A program made the translations under genes and the position numbers. Shown here in pieces: positions 41,410-50,347 of a stretch of DNA of 64,000 nt (its first letter is position 1; each line of letters opens with the position of its first letter). The stretch is taken from the NCBI GenBank assembly GCA_934401915.1, contig CAKRSV010000004.1, forward strand, positions 186,001 through 250,000, read 5' to 3'. The notes beneath the pieces were generated by a model. That model was not told the DNA's origin, did no database searches, and worked only from the letters and a program-made list of their open reading frames with translations. The DNA is from an uncultured Lachnospiraceae bacterium (GTDB taxonomy: Bacteria > Bacillota > Clostridia > Lachnospirales > Lachnospiraceae).

Positions 41410-42123
41410 ATGCTGAAAATTGAAAATTATACGAAGAATTACGGAGAGAAGGCTGCGGTAAAGAACCTTTCTTTACATATTAAAGCGGGTGAGATCTACG
41501 GCTTTATCGGGCACAACGGAGCCGGCAAGACGACGACGCTGAAGGCGGTTGCCGGTATTTTACAGTTTGAGGAAGGGGAGATTCTGGTAGATGGAGTTTC
41601 CGTCAAAGCGGATCCTCTTTCCTGCAAGAAAAAGATCGCGTATATTCCTGACAATCCGGATCTGTACGAGTTTATGACAGGGATACAGTATCTGAACTTT
41701 GTGGCGGATATTTTCGGAGTGAGCGCGCAGGACAGAAAAGAGCGGATCCGGAAGTACGCCGATCTGTTTGAACTGACGCCGGAGCTGGCGCAGTCGACCA
41801 GCAGCTATTCTCATGGAATGAAGCAGAAACTGGCGATCATCGCGGCGTGGATCCATGCGCCCAGGCTGATCGTCATGGATGAGCCCTTTGTCGGGCTGGA
41901 TCCCAGGGCGGCGCATCTTCTGAAGGGCATGATGCGGGAGTTCTGCGACGAGGGCGGCGCGATCTTCTTCTCCACGCATGTGCTGGAGGTGGCAGAGAAG
42001 CTGTGTGATGAGATCGCGATCATCAAGAAAGGCGAGCTGATCAAGGCGGGAACCATGGAGGAAGTCAAGGGAGACACTTCGCTGGAAGAAGTCTTTCTGG
42101 AATTGGAGGATACGGCGTGTTAA
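41410..42123 (+). CDS. ABC transporter ATP-binding protein
   Basis: A 237-residue ATPase of the ABC-2/exporter type. The Walker A is GHNGAGKTTT near residues 36-45, the signature YSHGMKQKL and the Walker B LIVMDEPFVGLDP. It begins 43 nt after the DUF3021-like gene, so the LytTR system may control it. It overlaps the permease gene by 7 nt. Substrate unknown. Confidence 0.92.
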   Translation: MLKIENYTKNYGEKAAVKNLSLHIKAGEIYGFIGHNGAGKTTTLKAVAGILQFEEGEILVDGVSVKADPLSCKKKIAYIPDNPDLYEFMTGIQYLNFVADIFGVSAQDRKERIRKYADLFELTPELAQSTSSYSHGMKQKLAIIAAWIHAPRLIVMDEPFVGLDPRAAHLLKGMMREFCDEGGAIFFSTHVLEVAEKLCDEIAIIKKGELIKAGTMEEVKGDTSLEEVFLELEDTAC

Positions 42124-43739
42124 GAGCATTATTTCGAAAACAGATGCTGGAGCTCAATCAGGGCTTCTTTCAGAATAAAAAGACGGGAAAAGCGAGATCC
42201 AGGGCGGGCGCGGTGCTTTCGATCGTATCCTTTGCCCTGTTGATGATCGTGGTGCTTGGAGGAATGTTCTTGTATGTGGCGTACGGAATGTGCGGCATGA
42301 TCGGGGAGGGGCTTAGCTGGCTCTATTTCCTGATCATGGGGCTGATCGCCGCCGCGCTTGGCATTTTTGGCAGCGTATTCAACACCTACGCCAGCCTGTA
42401 CCGGGCAAAGGATAATGATCTGCTGCTGTCCCTGCCGATCCCGGTGCGCTATATTCTGGTGGTGCGGCTGTCCGGCGTCTATCTGATGGGGCTATTGTAC
42501 AGTATGATCGTGTATGTGCCGGCGGTAGTCATCTATTATATTTTTGAAGAGCTGACAGTCGGCAGGGTGCTGGCGCCTCTGTGGTATGGGCTGCTGATTT
42601 CGGTGTTCGTATTGATCCTTTCCTGTATTCTTGGCTGGGTCGTTGCGAACATCAACGGAAAGTTAAAGCACAAGAGTCTGGTGACCGTTTTTGTGTCGCT
42701 GGCGTTTATGACCGCATATTATTTTGTCTATTTCCGGGCGAACGCGTTTCTGGGAGAACTGGCGCAGAATTCAGTGAAAGCCGCGGACGTCATTCAGAGT
42801 AAGGCTAAGGTTTTGTATCTCCTTGGCAATGCGGCGACCGGAAATCCGCTGTCCGTGCTTGTGACGACAGCCTGCGTCCTGCTGCTTCTGACCGTGACGC
42901 TTGTGGTGATGGGGCGGAGTTTTCTGCGGATCGCCACGACGCCGGACAAGATAAAGCGGGTACGGTATCAGGAAAAGACGAGCAGGGTGAGAAGTATCCG
43001 GAGCGCGCTTCTGTGGAAGGAGGCGGCGCGTTTTCTGGCAAGCCCGACGTATATATTAAACTGTGCGCTCGGCACATTTTTCATGGTCATCTTAGGAATT
43101 GTGATGCTGGTCAAGAGTGTGTGGATCCGGCAGCTGATCGGACCGAATGTTGAAGGAATGATCGTACTGTTTGGAGAGAGTGTGAGTTTTGATCTGATCG
43201 TTGTCATCGTCACAGCGGGAATGTGCGCAGCGGTTTCCATGAACGATATTTCCATCGTGTCCGTCACACTGGAGGGAAAGAACCTCTGGATCGCAAGGTC
43301 GCTGCCCGTTACGACGAGACAGATCCTGAAAAGCAAACTGGAGCTTCCCATGCTGCTGACGGGAATCCCGGCGATCTTCTGTGCGGTGTGTGCGTGGATC
43401 GTATTTGGGTTTGACCTGATAAACGGCGTGCTGATGTGCCTTGTAATGCTGGCGTATGGGTATCTGAACGATACGGCAGGCCTGGCGCTGAACCTGAGAA
43501 ATCCGAAGCTGAACTGGACTTCGGAGGTCGCCGCCATCAAGCAGAATTTCGGTGTGGTGATCGTTATTTTCGGCGGCTGGTTTTTATTAGTCCTTGTGGG
43601 AGCACTTTATATTTTCTGCGGGGAGCAGATCGGGAGCGTCGGATTTCTGACGATCTGCCTGATCGTGTTTGGCGTGGCAGCCGGTATGCTGAGAGGGTGG
43701 ATCATGCGAAAAGGCGCAGCCAGATTTGAGCAGTTGTAA
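42117..43739 (+). CDS. ABC exporter permease
   Basis: A 540-residue membrane protein with about twelve hydrophobic segments in two halves, separated by a soluble stretch around residues 280-300. This is the layout of two-lobed ABC-2-like exporters of Firmicutes. It is translationally coupled to the ATPase gene. No substrate can be deduced; LytTR-controlled transporters often relate to bacteriocin or antimicrobial resistance (general knowledge, not shown here). Confidence 0.82.
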   Translation: MLRALFRKQMLELNQGFFQNKKTGKARSRAGAVLSIVSFALLMIVVLGGMFLYVAYGMCGMIGEGLSWLYFLIMGLIAAALGIFGSVFNTYASLYRAKDNDLLLSLPIPVRYILVVRLSGVYLMGLLYSMIVYVPAVVIYYIFEELTVGRVLAPLWYGLLISVFVLILSCILGWVVANINGKLKHKSLVTVFVSLAFMTAYYFVYFRANAFLGELAQNSVKAADVIQSKAKVLYLLGNAATGNPLSVLVTTACVLLLLTVTLVVMGRSFLRIATTPDKIKRVRYQEKTSRVRSIRSALLWKEAARFLASPTYILNCALGTFFMVILGIVMLVKSVWIRQLIGPNVEGMIVLFGESVSFDLIVVIVTAGMCAAVSMNDISIVSVTLEGKNLWIARSLPVTTRQILKSKLELPMLLTGIPAIFCAVCAWIVFGFDLINGVLMCLVMLAYGYLNDTAGLALNLRNPKLNWTSEVAAIKQNFGVVIVIFGGWFLLVLVGALYIFCGEQIGSVGFLTICLIVFGVAAGMLRGWIMRKGAARFEQL

Positions 43740-43762
43740 ATGGTTGCATTTTAGATTTTTAG

Positions 43763-43876
43763 ATGCGGGTGTGCAGAGTAAATGAACGGACAGGACGCGT
43801 ATGGATCTATGTAGGTTTGATCGTGGCGATCGCCGTATGCGGCATTGCAGTCTGGATCAACAGAAAGAACAGGTAG
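43763..43876 (+). CDS. Candidate 37-residue single-pass membrane peptide
   Basis: An ATG-initiated frame ends at TAG 43874. It encodes a short Arg-rich N-terminus, a hydrophobic helix (VWIYVGLIVAIAVCGIAVW) and the basic tail INRKNR, a believable one-pass membrane protein. No good ribosome site precedes the ATG (ATTTTTAG). Its stop lies 5 nt before the kinase-like gene. It may be a real small protein or the remnant of a longer membrane gene. Confidence 0.4.
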   Translation: MRVCRVNERTGRVWIYVGLIVAIAVCGIAVWINRKNR

Positions 43877-43881
43877 AAAGG

Positions 43882-44442
43882 ATGGAAAAAGATATGAGGC
43901 AGATCATGACGGTAAACGGCAGGGAGTTTGAGATACGGCGGATGCTCGGCAAGGGAAAGGGAGGATATTCCTACCTCGCGTCAGATAAGGAGGGGGAGTA
44001 TGTGTTAAAGCAGATCCACCACGAACCCTGCGCCTACTATCAGTTCGGCAATAAGATCGAGGCGGAGAGAAACGATTACGAGAGGCTTTGCCGGATCGGG
44101 ATCTCTATGCCGGAACTTCTGGATATCGATGTGGAAAATGAGCGGATCCTGAAGGAGTACATCGAGGGAGACACAGTGTACGATATGGTCAGAAAGGACA
44201 TTCCGGTGCACCACTGTATCGCACAGGTGCGCGGAATGTGCGAAAAACTGTATCGGGCAGGGACGAATATCGATTATTTCCCGACCAACTTCATTGTGCA
44301 GAATGGTATTTTATACTATATCGACTACGAGTGTAACGACTATATGGAAGAGTGGAATTTTGAGAACTGGGGCGTCAGATACTGGTCGAAGACCGAAGAA
44401 TTTCTGCAGTATGTAAAGGAACATGAGGAGCAGAAGGGGTGA
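43882..44442 (+). CDS. Small protein-kinase-like protein
   Basis: About 186 residues with the fold hallmarks of small eukaryotic-like/RIO-type kinases. The Gly-rich loop is MLGKGKGGYSYLA, the ATP-binding Lys is in YVLKQI, and the catalytic loop reads NIDYFPTNFIV, keeping Asp and Asn but lacking the usual His. IDYECNDY stands in the place of the Mg-binding Asp motif. It could phosphorylate a small molecule or protein, or be inactive. Start is ATG 43882 or 43894. Confidence 0.65.
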   Translation: MEKDMRQIMTVNGREFEIRRMLGKGKGGYSYLASDKEGEYVLKQIHHEPCAYYQFGNKIEAERNDYERLCRIGISMPELLDIDVENERILKEYIEGDTVYDMVRKDIPVHHCIAQVRGMCEKLYRAGTNIDYFPTNFIVQNGILYYIDYECNDYMEEWNFENWGVRYWSKTEEFLQYVKEHEEQKG

Positions 44443-44460
44443 GAGGGCGATGCCTAAAGG

Positions 44461-44489
44461 TTTCATAGTGCGACGGGATTCGTTATAAT
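44461..44489 (+). promoter_or_regulatory. Possible promoter of the Spo0A-like gene
   Basis: A perfect TATAAT at 44484-44489 lies 31 bp before the gene. The -35 position, 17 nt upstream, has only TTTCAT, which is weak and suggests need for an activator. Confidence 0.4.
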
Positions 44490-44519
44490 ACTCTTGAAAA
44501 TAAAACAGTAAAAGGGGAA

Positions 44520-45080
44520 ATGACGGAGGAAACAAAACCTATGGAGACAGTAAATGTAACAGACGTACAGGACGAGAAGCAGGTCAGCCGGATTTTACAG
44601 AGCCTGATAGACGCGAACAAATCTTTTCAGATTATGATCACAGTAGATACCGAAGAGAGAAAAGAGACACAAGGAAGCCAAAGCGCACAGGAGAAGGTTG
44701 TTTTTGCAAAGACACAGCCGCCTGTGGTAAGAGACCTGGAGAAGGATGTTACAGATATGATCCATGAGATCGGGGTGCCGGCACATATCAAAGGATATCA
44801 GTATCTGCGGGAAGCGATCATGATGTCCGTACAGGATGTGGAGATGCTGGGCTCCATTACCAAGGTGTTGTATCCGACGATCGCGGGGAAGTTCCAGACG
44901 ACGCCGAGCCGTGTAGAAAGAGCGATCCGTCATGCGATCGAGGTGGCCTGGTCGAGAGGAAAGATGGAGACGCTGGACGGTCTGTTCGGCTATACGATCA
45001 ACACCGGAAAGGGAAAACCGACCAACTCGGAATTTATCGCCCTTATCGCGGATAAGATCCGTCTGCAGTACCGGGATTAA
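44520..45080 (+). CDS. Spo0A effector-domain protein lacking the receiver domain
   Basis: A 186-residue protein. Residues ~75-186 are a complete Spo0A DNA-binding domain: [54 protein letters not shown] and [17 protein letters not shown], which hold the recognition helix for 0A boxes and the sigma-A contact region. The N-terminal ~75 residues contain no phosphoacceptor receiver and resemble nothing known to me; they include a helical [16 protein letters not shown] stretch. It cannot be controlled by the phosphorelay. It may be an unphosphorylated paralogue, or the sole Spo0A-like factor of this locus. Starts at 44520 and 44541 are both possible. Confidence 0.9.
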   Translation: MTEETKPMETVNVTDVQDEKQVSRILQSLIDANKSFQIMITVDTEERKETQGSQSAQEKVVFAKTQPPVVRDLEKDVTDMIHEIGVPAHIKGYQYLREAIMMSVQDVEMLGSITKVLYPTIAGKFQTTPSRVERAIRHAIEVAWSRGKMETLDGLFGYTINTGKGKPTNSEFIALIADKIRLQYRD

Positions 45081-45182
45081 AAATAATCCTTTTATTGGAA
45101 AGCAAAATATTGTATACTATACCATAAAGAGTTCGATTTTATGGGGTGGGCAATGCCCGCATCAGACAGTGGAGGGCTATAC

Positions 45183-46628
45183 ATGAAGAATATTTTGTTT
45201 GTTGCATCAGAGGGAGTGCCATTTATCAAGACGGGCGGCTTGGCAGATGTGGTTGGGTCTTTGCCTAAGTGTCTGGATAAACAGTATTATGATGTACGTG
45301 TCATCCTTCCGAAGTACACCTGTATGAAGCAGGAGATGAAGGATAAACTCACTTATAAGACGCATTTTTATATGGATTTCCATTGGAAAGAAGAATATGT
45401 GGGGATCCTGGAAGTGGAAGTGGACGGCGTCAAGTATTATTTCATTGACAATGAGAGTTATTTTAACGGCTTCAAGCCATATAGCGACAATGCACTTTTT
45501 GAGATCGAGAAATACGCCTTTTTCTGTAAGGCGGCATTATCGATCCTTCCCGTGATCGATTTCAGACCGGATCTGATCCACTGTCACGACTGGCAGACCG
45601 GACTGATCCCGGTATACCTGAAAGAGAGATTCCAGGGTGGTGAGTTCTACCGCGGGATCAAGACGGTAATGACGATCCACAATCTCAAATTCCAGGGAAA
45701 GTGGAGCGTGCAGGATGTGAAGGAGATCACCGGACTGCCGGATTACTATTTTACTTCCGACAAGCTGGAGGCGTACAAGGACGCCAATCTGCTCAAGGGC
45801 GGTCTGGTATATGCGGACGCGATCACAACGGTGAGCAGCACCTACGCGGAGGAGATCAAAACAGCTTTCTACGGGGAAGGACTGGATGGACTTCTCAGAG
45901 CGAGAGCGGGAGATCTCCGCGGTATCGTGAACGGAATCGATTATGACGAGTTCAATCCGGAGACAGACGCCAATATCGAATACCGGTACAATGCGGTGAA
46001 CTTCCGGAAAGAGAAGATCAAGAACAAGCGGGCGCTTCAGGAGGAAGTCGGACTGAAGCAGGATGACAAGGCGATGCTGATCGGAATCGTTTCCCGACTG
46101 ACAGATCAGAAGGGCTTCGACCTGATCGCGTATATCATGGATGAGCTTTGTCAGGATAACGTGCAGATCGTGGTGCTCGGAACAGGAGAGGAGCGCTACG
46201 AGAATATGTTCCGTCACTTTGACTGGAAATATCATGGCAAGGTAGCGGCGAACATCTACTATTCGGATCCGCTGTCCCACAAGATCTATGCGGCGAGCGA
46301 CGCATTTCTGATGCCGTCCCTGTTTGAGCCGTGCGGACTGAGCCAGCTGATGTCGCTCAGATACGGTACGGTTCCGATCGTGCGTGAGACGGGCGGTCTC
46401 AAGGATACGGTAGTGCCTTACAATGAATATGAGGGAACCGGAACCGGTTTCAGTTTCACGAATTATAACGCACATGAGATGCTCGGTACGATCCGCTACG
46501 CAGAGCATATCTACTATGATAAAAAGAGAGAGTGGAATAAGATCATTGACAGGGCCATGGCGGCAGACTTTTCATGGCATGTATCCGCACAGAAATATCA
46601 GGAGATGTATGACTGGCTGATTGGATAA
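45183..46628 (+). CDS. glgA: Glycogen synthase (ADP-glucose)
   Basis: A 481-residue GT5 glycosyltransferase that extends alpha-1,4-glucan. The ATG at 45183 follows GGAGGG. The ADP-glucose-binding KTGGLADVVGSLPK is near residue 15 and the C-terminal EPCGLSQLMSLRYGTVP / RETGGLKDTV hold the catalytic Glu. The remaining glg genes are not in the window. It ends 5 nt before the flippase gene, so the two are cotranscribed. Confidence 0.95.
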   Translation: MKNILFVASEGVPFIKTGGLADVVGSLPKCLDKQYYDVRVILPKYTCMKQEMKDKLTYKTHFYMDFHWKEEYVGILEVEVDGVKYYFIDNESYFNGFKPYSDNALFEIEKYAFFCKAALSILPVIDFRPDLIHCHDWQTGLIPVYLKERFQGGEFYRGIKTVMTIHNLKFQGKWSVQDVKEITGLPDYYFTSDKLEAYKDANLLKGGLVYADAITTVSSTYAEEIKTAFYGEGLDGLLRARAGDLRGIVNGIDYDEFNPETDANIEYRYNAVNFRKEKIKNKRALQEEVGLKQDDKAMLIGIVSRLTDQKGFDLIAYIMDELCQDNVQIVVLGTGEERYENMFRHFDWKYHGKVAANIYYSDPLSHKIYAASDAFLMPSLFEPCGLSQLMSLRYGTVPIVRETGGLKDTVVPYNEYEGTGTGFSFTNYNAHEMLGTIRYAEHIYYDKKREWNKIIDRAMAADFSWHVSAQKYQEMYDWLIG

Positions 46629-46633
46629 AAGAT

Positions 46634-48358
46634 ATGGGCGAACAGAAGCGTAAAAACAGTTTCGTATTTCAGGCTGGGATCCTGGCGGCGGCAGGGATGC
46701 TCGTCAAGGTCATCAGCCTGATCTATCGCAGCCCTCTGCTGAGTATTCTCGGTCTGGAGGGCAACAATTATTATACGGCAGCGATCAATATGTATACGAT
46801 CATCCTGCTGATTTCTTCGTACAGTATTCCTTCTGCAATTTCCAAGGTGATCGCGCAGCGCCTGGCGTTTCGCGAATACCGGAATGCGCAGAGGGTTTTT
46901 CAGTGTGCGCTTTTATATGTGCTGATCGTGGGAGGTGTCGCCTCCCTTTTGACCTTTGTCTGCGCACCGTATTTTGTGAGCAAGAATCCCAATGCTGTGA
47001 CGGCGCTGCGGGTGCTCGCGCCCACGATCTTCTTTTCGGGATTTCTCGGTGTGTTCAGGGGGTATTTTCAGGCGCACAGATCCATGACGCACACCTCCAT
47101 ATCCCAGGTGCTCGAGCAGATCGTCAATGCGGCGGTGAGTATTCTGGCGGCATATCTTCTGATAAAGTCGGTGGCTGATAAGGATGGGACGACACAGGCG
47201 ATCTACGGATCGGCAGGAAGTGCGATCGGCACGGGGGCAGGCGTCCTGACCGGTCTGCTTTTTATGCTGTGGATGTATCTGATCAACAGGGACATTATCC
47301 ACAGGAGAGTAGAGCATGACCGTTCGGAGCATGTAGAGAGCTACCGGGACATTGTCAGGGTGATCTTTACGATCGTGACGCCCTTTATCCTCAGCACCTT
47401 TATTTACAACTGCTCCACGGTGGTCAATATGAGCCTGTATTATCATCTGATGGATTACCGCGGCGTGGACGCCATCACGTATGGAAACCAGTACGGTATC
47501 TTTGCAACGCAGGCGGTTTCGGTGGTCAATATCCCGATCGCGATCGCCTCTGCAATGTCGTCGGCAACGATCCCTACGGTATCAACAACCTTTGCGCGCA
47601 AGGAGTATGCAAAGACGCGGGAGCAGGTGACGAAGGCGATTCAGATGACGATGCTGGTATCAATCCCGGCGATGGTGGGTATGGCGGTGCTGGCAAGACC
47701 GATCATGCAGTTCATCTTCCCGCAGAAGGAATCGCTCGAACTGGCGTCGGGACTTCTGGCGGTGCTGGCTGTGACGGTGGTGCTGTACGGTCTTTCGACA
47801 CTGACCAACGCGATCCTGCAGGGAATCGGGAGAGTCAATGCGCCGGTGATCCACGCGGTGATCGCGCTGGTGATCCAGATCGCGGGACTGGCGGCGTTGC
47901 TTCTTTTTACAGATATGGACACCTATGCGCTCGCTATTGCCAATATCATCTACTCATTTGTGATGTGCGTGCTGAATCAGATCTCTGTTGCGAAGCATCT
48001 GAAGTACCGGATGGATTATGTGCGGATCTTCCTTAAGCCGGGAGCCGCTGCGCTCGTAATGGGAGCGGCAGCCTACGGAGTATACCAGGGATTGTATCTG
48101 CTTCTGCCGATGAACCGGGTGGTGCTGCTGGCTGCGATCGCAGTTGGAGCGGCAGTGTACTTTGTGGTGCTGCTACGGATCGGCGGGGTGAGCGAGGCGG
48201 AGCTTCGCGCCTTCCCGAAGGGAAGTATGCTGGTACATTATGCAAAGAAGTTTCAACTGCTCAGGGAAGAGACACAGAAGCCTGTCCGGAAAAAGAAGAA
48301 AAAGAAAAGACGCAGAAGAAAAATGCCTCAGAAAAAGCCGGTCAGGGCGAGGCGCTAA
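46634..48358 (+). CDS. SpoVB/MurJ-type polysaccharide flippase
   Basis: A 574-residue MOP-superfamily lipid flippase with about fourteen transmembrane helices. LVKVISLIYRSPLLSILGLE at the N-terminus and the KNPNAVTALRVLAPTIFFSG region match the stage V sporulation protein B / MurJ group. Members move lipid-linked cell-wall or spore-cortex precursors across the membrane. The last ~30 residues are an extreme basic tail (KKKKKKRRRRK core), unusual for the family. Convergent with rqcH, 7 nt apart. Confidence 0.88.
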   Translation: MGEQKRKNSFVFQAGILAAAGMLVKVISLIYRSPLLSILGLEGNNYYTAAINMYTIILLISSYSIPSAISKVIAQRLAFREYRNAQRVFQCALLYVLIVGGVASLLTFVCAPYFVSKNPNAVTALRVLAPTIFFSGFLGVFRGYFQAHRSMTHTSISQVLEQIVNAAVSILAAYLLIKSVADKDGTTQAIYGSAGSAIGTGAGVLTGLLFMLWMYLINRDIIHRRVEHDRSEHVESYRDIVRVIFTIVTPFILSTFIYNCSTVVNMSLYYHLMDYRGVDAITYGNQYGIFATQAVSVVNIPIAIASAMSSATIPTVSTTFARKEYAKTREQVTKAIQMTMLVSIPAMVGMAVLARPIMQFIFPQKESLELASGLLAVLAVTVVLYGLSTLTNAILQGIGRVNAPVIHAVIALVIQIAGLAALLLFTDMDTYALAIANIIYSFVMCVLNQISVAKHLKYRMDYVRIFLKPGAAALVMGAAAYGVYQGLYLLLPMNRVVLLAAIAVGAAVYFVVLLRIGGVSEAELRAFPKGSMLVHYAKKFQLLREETQKPVRKKKKKKRRRRKMPQKKPVRARR

Positions 48359-48365
48359 AGAAAAA

Positions 48366-50132
48366 CTATAGCTGCCTCAGACCGGAGATGTCAGAGTCGA
48401 TCATCATAGAGTAGTTGGTGTAGTAGACAACGAAACCGGGTTTGGCGCCGGCCGGCTTCTTTACCTGTTTTTTCTGGACATAGTCGATCTCGACCTTGTC
48501 CTGCTCGCGGTTGCGGGAATAGTGGGCAGCCAGGCGGGCAGCCTCCTCAAAGGTACGGTCGGGAAGTTCTTTGCCTTCGGTCTTGACAATCACATGGGAA
48601 CCCGGCGCGCCTTTCGCGTGGAACCACCAGTCGTTCCCGGTTGCGAATTTGAAAGTCAGTTCATCGTTCTGAAAATTATTTTTTCCCACATAAATATGAA
48701 AGCCGTCGCTGCTGAGATAGTGGAACGGCTTGCTGGTGATCCGGGCTTTTTTAGTACCGCCTTTGCGGCGGATATAGCCGCTTTCTATCAGCTCCTCTTT
48801 GATCTGTACCAGATCCTCCTCCTGCATGGCGATGTCAAGCGCCGTAGCAATGGATTCCAGGTGGGAGATCTCGTCTTTGACCTGTGTGGTCAATTCGGAA
48901 AGCGCCTCATAGGTCCGCTTGAGTTTTCCATATTTATCAAAATATTTTTTTGCATTTTCCTGCGGTGTGAGGGTTTCGTCCAGCGGAATGGTGATGGTTT
49001 CGCCGGTATAGTAGTTGGGGGCGTCCAGAGACTTTGCACCGGGGTCGACATGGTAGCCGTAGGTGTTGAGCAGTTCCCCGTACACTTTATATTTGTCGCG
49101 CTTTTCGGTGTCCTTCATCTGGCGCACCTGAAGATCATACTTCTTGATGTTGCGCTCCAGCGCGGTCTGGACGATCCGGCGCAGGTCGACGGATTTCTGG
49201 CGGATACGCGTTACGGCGCTTCTTTCGGCATAGTAGGTTTCCAGAACGCTGCTGACAGCAGAAAACGACACGGCGTTCAGGTCGCTGTATAAAGTCAGCT
49301 CCACAGCGGCGAACTCTACGGGCTCTTTTTCCCGGTAGATGATGACCGGAGAAAAATGAGAGTGGGAGACGTCGCTCATCAGCTCACGAAAACACTGGTA
49401 CAGGACCATAAGCGGCGACTCTATGGCAACGTCTTTTTCTTCTGCGAGAACATTGGCGGGCATATCGCCGTCCAGATGCGCGCGGTAGCACAGCTCCTGG
49501 GCGATGATCGGGGAAAGCCCCGTGAAGGAGGTGTACAGTGCCTTGTACAGCGGCATGGGTTTCTCCTGCATTTCTCTGCGAAACGCCGGATAGTCCATCG
49601 TGTCAAGGAGCGCGTAAGGGTCTTTTTTATCCTGGGTATGGGGAATGAAATATTCCCTGCCGGGAAGCACCTCGCGCACCGAGCTTACCATGCCGGAAAT
49701 ATGCTTGATGCTGTCGATGATCTTATTCTGGTCGTCGCAGAAGATAATATTGCTGTGCTTGCCCATGATCTCAATGATGAGCGTCTTGCGGCAGAGATCT
49801 CCCAGCTCGTTCAGGTGCTCCAGTTCGAGGTGAAGGATACGCTCCAGTCCCGGCTGGGTGATGTCGACGATCCTTGCGTTCTGAAGGTGCTTGCGCAGGA
49901 GCATGCAGAACCCGGGCGCCGTCATGGGGCTGGGCTTGCCGGTCTGTGTAAGGTACACAAGCGGCAGGGATGCGTCTGCGGAAAGCAGAAGTTTATATTG
50001 GGTACTGTTATTTTTGATCGTGAGAAGAAGCTCGTCGTTTTCGGGCTGTGCGATCTTGTAGATCCGCCCGCCCTTAATGGTATCTCGTAACTCTGCGGCG
50101 ATGCCTGCGATAGTGATGCCGTCAAATGCCAT
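48366..50132 (-). CDS. rqcH: Ribosome quality control factor RqcH (NFACT family)
   Basis: A 588-residue homologue of Rqc2/NEMF, often mis-annotated as fibronectin-binding protein. The NFACT-N domain starts MAFDGITIAGIAAELRD, the coiled-coil arms occupy about residues 300-430, and the NFACT-R domain has HIYVGKNNFQNDEL and NDWWFHAKGAPGSHVIV. On stalled 50S subunits it recruits tRNA-Ala to add C-terminal alanine tails. Its own sigma-A promoter is predicted just upstream. Confidence 0.94.
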   Translation of the reverse strand: MAFDGITIAGIAAELRDTIKGGRIYKIAQPENDELLLTIKNNSTQYKLLLSADASLPLVYLTQTGKPSPMTAPGFCMLLRKHLQNARIVDITQPGLERILHLELEHLNELGDLCRKTLIIEIMGKHSNIIFCDDQNKIIDSIKHISGMVSSVREVLPGREYFIPHTQDKKDPYALLDTMDYPAFRREMQEKPMPLYKALYTSFTGLSPIIAQELCYRAHLDGDMPANVLAEEKDVAIESPLMVLYQCFRELMSDVSHSHFSPVIIYREKEPVEFAAVELTLYSDLNAVSFSAVSSVLETYYAERSAVTRIRQKSVDLRRIVQTALERNIKKYDLQVRQMKDTEKRDKYKVYGELLNTYGYHVDPGAKSLDAPNYYTGETITIPLDETLTPQENAKKYFDKYGKLKRTYEALSELTTQVKDEISHLESIATALDIAMQEEDLVQIKEELIESGYIRRKGGTKKARITSKPFHYLSSDGFHIYVGKNNFQNDELTFKFATGNDWWFHAKGAPGSHVIVKTEGKELPDRTFEEAARLAAHYSRNREQDKVEIDYVQKKQVKKPAGAKPGFVVYYTNYSMMIDSDISGLRQL

Positions 50133-50171
50133 GATCTTATCCTGTCCTTTTTCTTAGTTCATATAGTGCCT

Positions 50172-50200
50172 ATTGTATCTGATTTGGACAAAGTTTTCAA
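50172..50200 (-). promoter_or_regulatory. Predicted sigma-A promoter of rqcH
   Basis: On the minus strand, TTGAAA (50200-50195) is followed after 17 nt by TACAAT (50177-50172), 40 bp before the rqcH start. Confidence 0.68.
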
Positions 50201-50211
50201 TGCCAGTTTCC

Positions 50212-50240
50212 TTGACTACTTACGATGATTATTCTATAAT
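50212..50240 (+). promoter_or_regulatory. Predicted sigma-A promoter of the yicC-remA-gmk-rpoZ operon
   Basis: TTGACT (50212-50217), 17 nt, then TATAAT (50235-50240): almost perfect consensus. It drives the plus strand, back to back with the rqcH promoter, and leaves a leader of about 100 nt before yicC. Confidence 0.82.
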
Positions 50241-50347
50241 ATGTTGTAACTGCGCAGAGCTGCGTTTCAGGAAGCCTGTACAGTGACGAAGGACAGAGAG
50301 CGCGGGACGCCCGTGCGGACTAAGATACAGGAAAGAAGAGTGCAGCG

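Noticed and set aside
48522..49292. A 256-codon plus-strand frame inside rqcH.
   Set aside because: No ribosome site or domain; rqcH on the minus strand is complete with NFACT motifs.
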